From contig USMC01000003.1 of the NCBI GenBank assembly GCA_900555715.1, forward strand, positions 37,949 to 101,948: 64,000 bases of DNA. Reading direction: 5' to 3'. The notes under the pieces were generated by a model, which did not search any database, had not been told where the DNA came from, and was given only the letters and a program-made list of their open reading frames with translations. Position numbers and translations under genes: made by a program. The stretch comes from an uncultured Porphyromonadaceae bacterium. GTDB taxonomy: Bacteria > Bacteroidota > Bacteroidia > Bacteroidales > Muribaculaceae. Of this stretch, positions 61,258 to 64,000 are shown piece after piece (position 1 is the stretch's first letter; the number at the start of each line of letters is the position of its first letter).

Positions 61258-62274
61258 TCAGTTAAAATAACTAAGCCTGCGGCGGTTGATGATGACATAC
61301 AGAATAACCGGGACGCCAAGCACCGGAGTGATCGCGTTCACCGGAAGAATGCTTGTGAACCACGCCGACGGAAGCGTTGAAGCTATCTGGCATAGCAGTC
61401 CCGTCAGAGCGCCGACAAGAGCCGTAACGGGCATCAGAATGCGATGGTTCGATGAAGAGATGAGCATACGCGCGACATGCGGAACTATGAGTCCTATAAA
61501 GCTTATCGGACCACAGTATGCCGTTACCGTCGCTGTGAGCGCACCGGCTATCAGCAGCACGCCTGTGCGCACTTTCGCCGTCGAGACACCTGCCGATTCA
61601 GCATAGTCCTGACCGAAAAGCATCACATTGAGGCTCTTCGAATAGGCAAACGACACAGCTATCAGAACAACTATCATCGCCGAATATCCGGGCAACCTTC
61701 CGGTATCGACGTTACTGAATGTGCCGAGCCCCCACAGCACGAAGCTATGGACCGACTCCGATTCCGAAAAATAATTTAGCAGCGAGATTGCGGAAGAAGC
61801 GAGATAGCCTATAAGAATACCGATAATCAGCAAAGCATCGGAGTTGCGAACAAAAGTCGAGAAGAACAACAGCAGCCCCAGCACCGCGACAGCGCCACAG
61901 AATGCGCCAAGAACAATTGCGAGATTTCCGAAAAGCCCGACAGCTCCGCTCAGCAGCATCACCACAAGCGCCACGCCGAAGCTCGCACCGGTGGATATGC
62001 CCATGATGGACGGTCCGGCAAGCGGATTGTTGAACATTGTCTGCATCATAAGACCCGCTACGGCGAGAGCCGCGCCCGACAGCAGAGCCGTGACGAGCGC
62101 CGGAAGACGTGTGCCGAGAACAATAAAACGGCTCACATCCTCATCGTCCGAAGAAAACAGAGCATCGGCGACTTCCGGCACGCTGAGCCTTACACTGCCG
62201 CACAGGAGCCCTATCGGCAACAGGACAACGACCGCGGCCGCTAAAATCATCATTATTCTGGACGCACGGCTCAC
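61258..62274 (-). CDS. FecCD-family ABC transporter permease
   Basis: A 338-residue inner-membrane protein with about ten helices. Family sequence includes GAALAVAGLMMQTMFNNPLAG, PSIMGISTGASFG, GFIGLIVPH-like ISFIGLIVPHVARML and PVNAITPVLGVPVILYVI. The start is GTG at 62274, overlapping the upstream stop (GTGA); ATG 62253 is an alternative that would remove seven residues. It is 2 bp from the ATPase gene. It transports the ligand delivered by the binding lipoprotein at 62271-63389. Confidence 0.93.
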   Translation of the reverse strand: MSRASRIMMILAAAVVVLLPIGLLCGSVRLSVPEVADALFSSDDEDVSRFIVLGTRLPALVTALLSGAALAVAGLMMQTMFNNPLAGPSIMGISTGASFGVALVVMLLSGAVGLFGNLAIVLGAFCGAVAVLGLLLFFSTFVRNSDALLIIGILIGYLASSAISLLNYFSESESVHSFVLWGLGTFSNVDTGRLPGYSAMIVVLIAVSFAYSKSLNVMLFGQDYAESAGVSTAKVRTGVLLIAGALTATVTAYCGPISFIGLIVPHVARMLISSSNHRILMPVTALVGALTGLLCQIASTLPSAWFTSILPVNAITPVLGVPVILYVIINRRRLSYFN

Positions 62275-63389
62275 TTCCTGAAATATTTGGTCTCATAATC
62301 CGGCATTACTTCCGGATGGAAAATGGCGATGTAATCCGCCAGAAGACGTTCGGGATGAAAAGGCACCTCACTGAAAATATTGCGTTTCTGCGTGTCGCAG
62401 CTATATATATTTCCATCCTTCAATGCTTTGAAAGACTCATAGCGCGGATTAAGCGCACGGAGAGTCCGCGGTGTAGTTTCGTAGCCGAATGAACGGACAA
62501 GCCACACGTCGGCATCCAGAGCCTTCGAGGCAACCTCTTCAAGCGAGAGAGCCAGCGAACCCTGACCGGCAGTTTTCGCCCACGGATAATCGGCTCCGGC
62601 GTCAGAATAAAGGCGCGCCGCGTAGCTTTCTCCGGCAGGCACATACCACACTCCGGATGTCTCTGTCTCTACCAGCAATTTCGGCTTAGGACTTGAAGCT
62701 GCTGCGGCTTTGACTGCAAGAGAGTTGTATTCGTCAATCACACCGTCGAATATCTTGCGTGCCTCGTCGCGCTTGCCGAAGAGCTCACCAAAGAAAAGCA
62801 ACCATTCCGCCCGTCCTATCGGAGTATCCTCCATATAGTCGGCGCACTCCACGGGAATTATACCCGCCGGAAGCTGAGCCGCAGTAATTCCCTGCATCGG
62901 CGAACGGAGAAGCACCTCGGGACGCGCCGACACAAGAAACTCCGCCGACGGATTCTGGCTGTTGCCGATGTCGGCGACAGCTGAATTAGCCACGAGTGAC
63001 TTCACGGTGTCACCATCCGGGAAATATGCCACGTCAGCCACCGCTTTAAGGGCGTCTATCACACCGAGTTCTTCCATGGCGCCGGTATGCACCGATGAAA
63101 ATACTGCCGCGCGCTCAACAGGCGTGCGGATAATCTTAGCACCGACAGGCAGGCTGTCGGGAATTGCTGAATCGCGGTCTACAAAAAGATACCTTGCGAG
63201 TCTGGCGTCCTTGTTCCACGGATCGCCAATATCTGCCAGGACAGACCCATCAGGCAGCTCCGCCATGGTAAGATAGCTGGCGTGGAAAGTAAGCGTATCG
63301 GCAGTGTCGGCGAAATTATCTGAACCACCGCTGCCTGAACACGAAAACAGAACGGCACCGAGCAGTGCCGTCCATATAAGGTTGCGCAT
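62271..63389 (-). CDS. ABC transporter substrate-binding lipoprotein (PF01497)
   Basis: A 372-residue lipoprotein: the lipobox is VLFSC, followed by a Gly/Ser spacer. The two-lobed periplasmic-binding fold has VERAAVFSSVHTGAMEELGV, DIGNSQNPSAEFLVSARPEVLL, EWLLFFGELFGKRDEARKIFD and a C-terminal VWLVRSFGYETTPR. The family binds ferric siderophores, haem or cobalamin. No TonB-dependent receptor of that type is adjacent, so the outer-membrane partner must be elsewhere. The start overlaps no gene; DUF805 is 3 bp upstream. Confidence 0.9.
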   Translation of the reverse strand: MRNLIWTALLGAVLFSCSGSGGSDNFADTADTLTFHASYLTMAELPDGSVLADIGDPWNKDARLARYLFVDRDSAIPDSLPVGAKIIRTPVERAAVFSSVHTGAMEELGVIDALKAVADVAYFPDGDTVKSLVANSAVADIGNSQNPSAEFLVSARPEVLLRSPMQGITAAQLPAGIIPVECADYMEDTPIGRAEWLLFFGELFGKRDEARKIFDGVIDEYNSLAVKAAAASSPKPKLLVETETSGVWYVPAGESYAARLYSDAGADYPWAKTAGQGSLALSLEEVASKALDADVWLVRSFGYETTPRTLRALNPRYESFKALKDGNIYSCDTQKRNIFSEVPFHPERLLADYIAIFHPEVMPDYETKYFRK

Positions 63390-63392
63390 CGT

Positions 63393-63857
63393 TTATTCTC
63401 CGTAAGGGTTGGGACCGTACTGGTTGCATGGACCACTGGGCTTTACAAGCCATACGAGCAACCAGATACTGATAGCAAGTATCAGGAGACTGCCGACACC
63501 GATAGATGTGGCTGAATTCATCACAGCGCTTACAAGATCAGCTCCACTGAACATCGCGAAAATCATGGAACCGAAAGAGACACCACAGATGATCCATGTA
63601 GCGACTGTGAAGCCGACGATCCACCAGCCGCTTTTGCCGATATCATGAAGACGGCGTGTGGCGATTGCCCAGTTGGGAATCATTAATCCCAGCGAAACGA
63701 TGACCGAAAGTGTGTTCGAACCGATAAATTCGAGCACAAGACTGAGAAGAAACACGAAGAGCATAGCCCACCAGTATTCCGCGCGCGTCGAACGACCTTT
63801 GAAGTTCGCATAATTGGCAAAAAAGAGCTTTATTGCCGCTACAAAATCTACGTTCAT
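63393..63857 (-). CDS. DUF805-family membrane protein
   Basis: A 154-residue protein with four predicted membrane helices. The DUF805 pattern is clear: FANYANFKGRSTRAEYWWAM at the N-terminus, ATRRLHDIGKSGWW in the middle and a C-terminal GPNPYGE tail, as in E. coli YhaH/YhaI. Function is unknown. It is the first gene of the operon that continues with the ABC importer, 3 bp apart, and has a full-consensus promoter at 63883-63914. Confidence 0.9.
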   Translation of the reverse strand: MNVDFVAAIKLFFANYANFKGRSTRAEYWWAMLFVFLLSLVLEFIGSNTLSVIVSLGLMIPNWAIATRRLHDIGKSGWWIVGFTVATWIICGVSFGSMIFAMFSGADLVSAVMNSATSIGVGSLLILAISIWLLVWLVKPSGPCNQYGPNPYGE

Positions 63858-63882
63858 GTTATTTGTTATTTATAGTAATGCG

Positions 63883-63914
63883 CAAAGATAACGGTTTTAT
63901 TGATACCATACAAA
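63883..63914 (-). promoter_or_regulatory. Promoter of the DUF805-ABC importer operon
   Basis: On the minus strand TTTG (63914-63911), 20 bp, TATCTTTG (63890-63883). The TTTG is the end of the preceding terminator's T-run. Confidence 0.82.
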
Positions 63915-63939
63915 AAAAGAGGACGGAAATACCGTCCTC
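63912..63939 (-). terminator. Terminator of the gene entering from the right edge
   Basis: GAGGACGG and CCGTCCTC arms (63919-63926 and 63932-63939) with a 5-nt loop, followed on the minus strand by seven T. It overlaps the -33 box of the next promoter. Confidence 0.85.
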
Positions 63940-63981
63940 CGAAATTTCGTTCTGTGATCCTGCGCATGAACCGGCAAAACC

Positions 63982-64000
63982 TTATTTCTTTTTGCGTGCG
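63982..64000 (-). CDS. C-terminal end of a gene beyond the right edge
   Basis: The last codons read A-R-K-K-K then TAA (63984-63982) on the minus strand, followed 42 bp later by a strong terminator. The basic end would suit a ribosomal or nucleic-acid-binding protein, but too little is present to name it. Confidence 0.4.

Noticed and set aside
1..64000. CRISPR arrays, tRNA genes, insertion sequences or prophage
   Set aside because: No regularly spaced repeats, cloverleaf sequences, transposase or phage genes were found on either strand.

Overview
This 64 kb window looks like chromosomal DNA from an anaerobic gut Bacteroidales bacterium, most probably a Muribaculaceae-like member (inference from gene content and moderate GC; no 16S rRNA is present). 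The markers are a SusC/SusD pair with a FecR anti-sigma factor, a BACON-domain lipoprotein, a PorD/DUF4835 protein, GH97, Ser-type sulfatases, and promoters of the Bacteroidetes form TTTG-N20-TAnnTTTG. I see no insertion sequence, prophage, CRISPR array, tRNA or rRNA, and no gene-free stretch longer than 300 bases.

Layout. 1-1857: the end of a ROK sugar kinase, then gpmA-corA on the minus strand. 1937-2494: a lone ECF sigma factor on the plus strand. 2481-21622: a long minus-strand locus. In transcription order it encodes a secreted glycerophosphodiesterase, FecR, a SusC with an STN signalling domain, SusD (apparently frameshifted), a BACON lipoprotein, a second glycerophosphodiesterase, a secreted protein of unknown function, a phosphodiester glycosidase (NAGPA), an SGNH esterase with a GxDLY domain, two Ser-type sulfatases, a GlpT-type organophosphate antiporter and a secreted FAD oxidoreductase. 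21844-24067: pta-ackA. 24174-26162: a GH97 enzyme with its own promoter and terminator. 26245-28762: M16 peptidase, cyclophilin lipoprotein and a small unknown protein. 28931-39439: a housekeeping run in the order dnaN, exonuclease, coaBC, porD, recN, rlmB, ABC-F ATPase and M13 peptidase. 39699-45362: an RND efflux operon. 45552-49295: purL. 49412-53056: etfB-etfA-acyl-CoA dehydrogenase. 53112-56055: an Omp85-like barrel and a phosphoethanolamine transferase. 56120-60487: menD-menB-menC-menE. 60491-63857: a DUF805 protein and an iron/cobalamin-type ABC importer. The right edge holds the last codons of another minus-strand gene.

The most interesting region is 1937-21622. It has the outer-membrane import and signalling parts of a polysaccharide utilisation locus but no recognisable glycoside hydrolase or lyase. 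Its enzymes are instead suited to phosphodiesters, esters and sulfates: two GDPDs, one NAGPA, two sulfatases and one esterase. It also carries a transporter whose family exchanges glycerol-3-phosphate or hexose-phosphates for phosphate, with both phosphate-binding arginines conserved. I infer a system that strips glycerol-phosphate or sugar-phosphate units from a phosphodiester-bearing glycan (teichoic-acid-like, GPI/glycerophosphoinositol-like, or phosphorylated and sulfated host or microbial glycan) and imports the phosphorylated product intact. The sigma factor that should partner FecR is not beside it. The only candidate here lies at the far end of the locus, convergent with it and overlapping its last gene by 14 bp, an arrangement that could allow antisense feedback.
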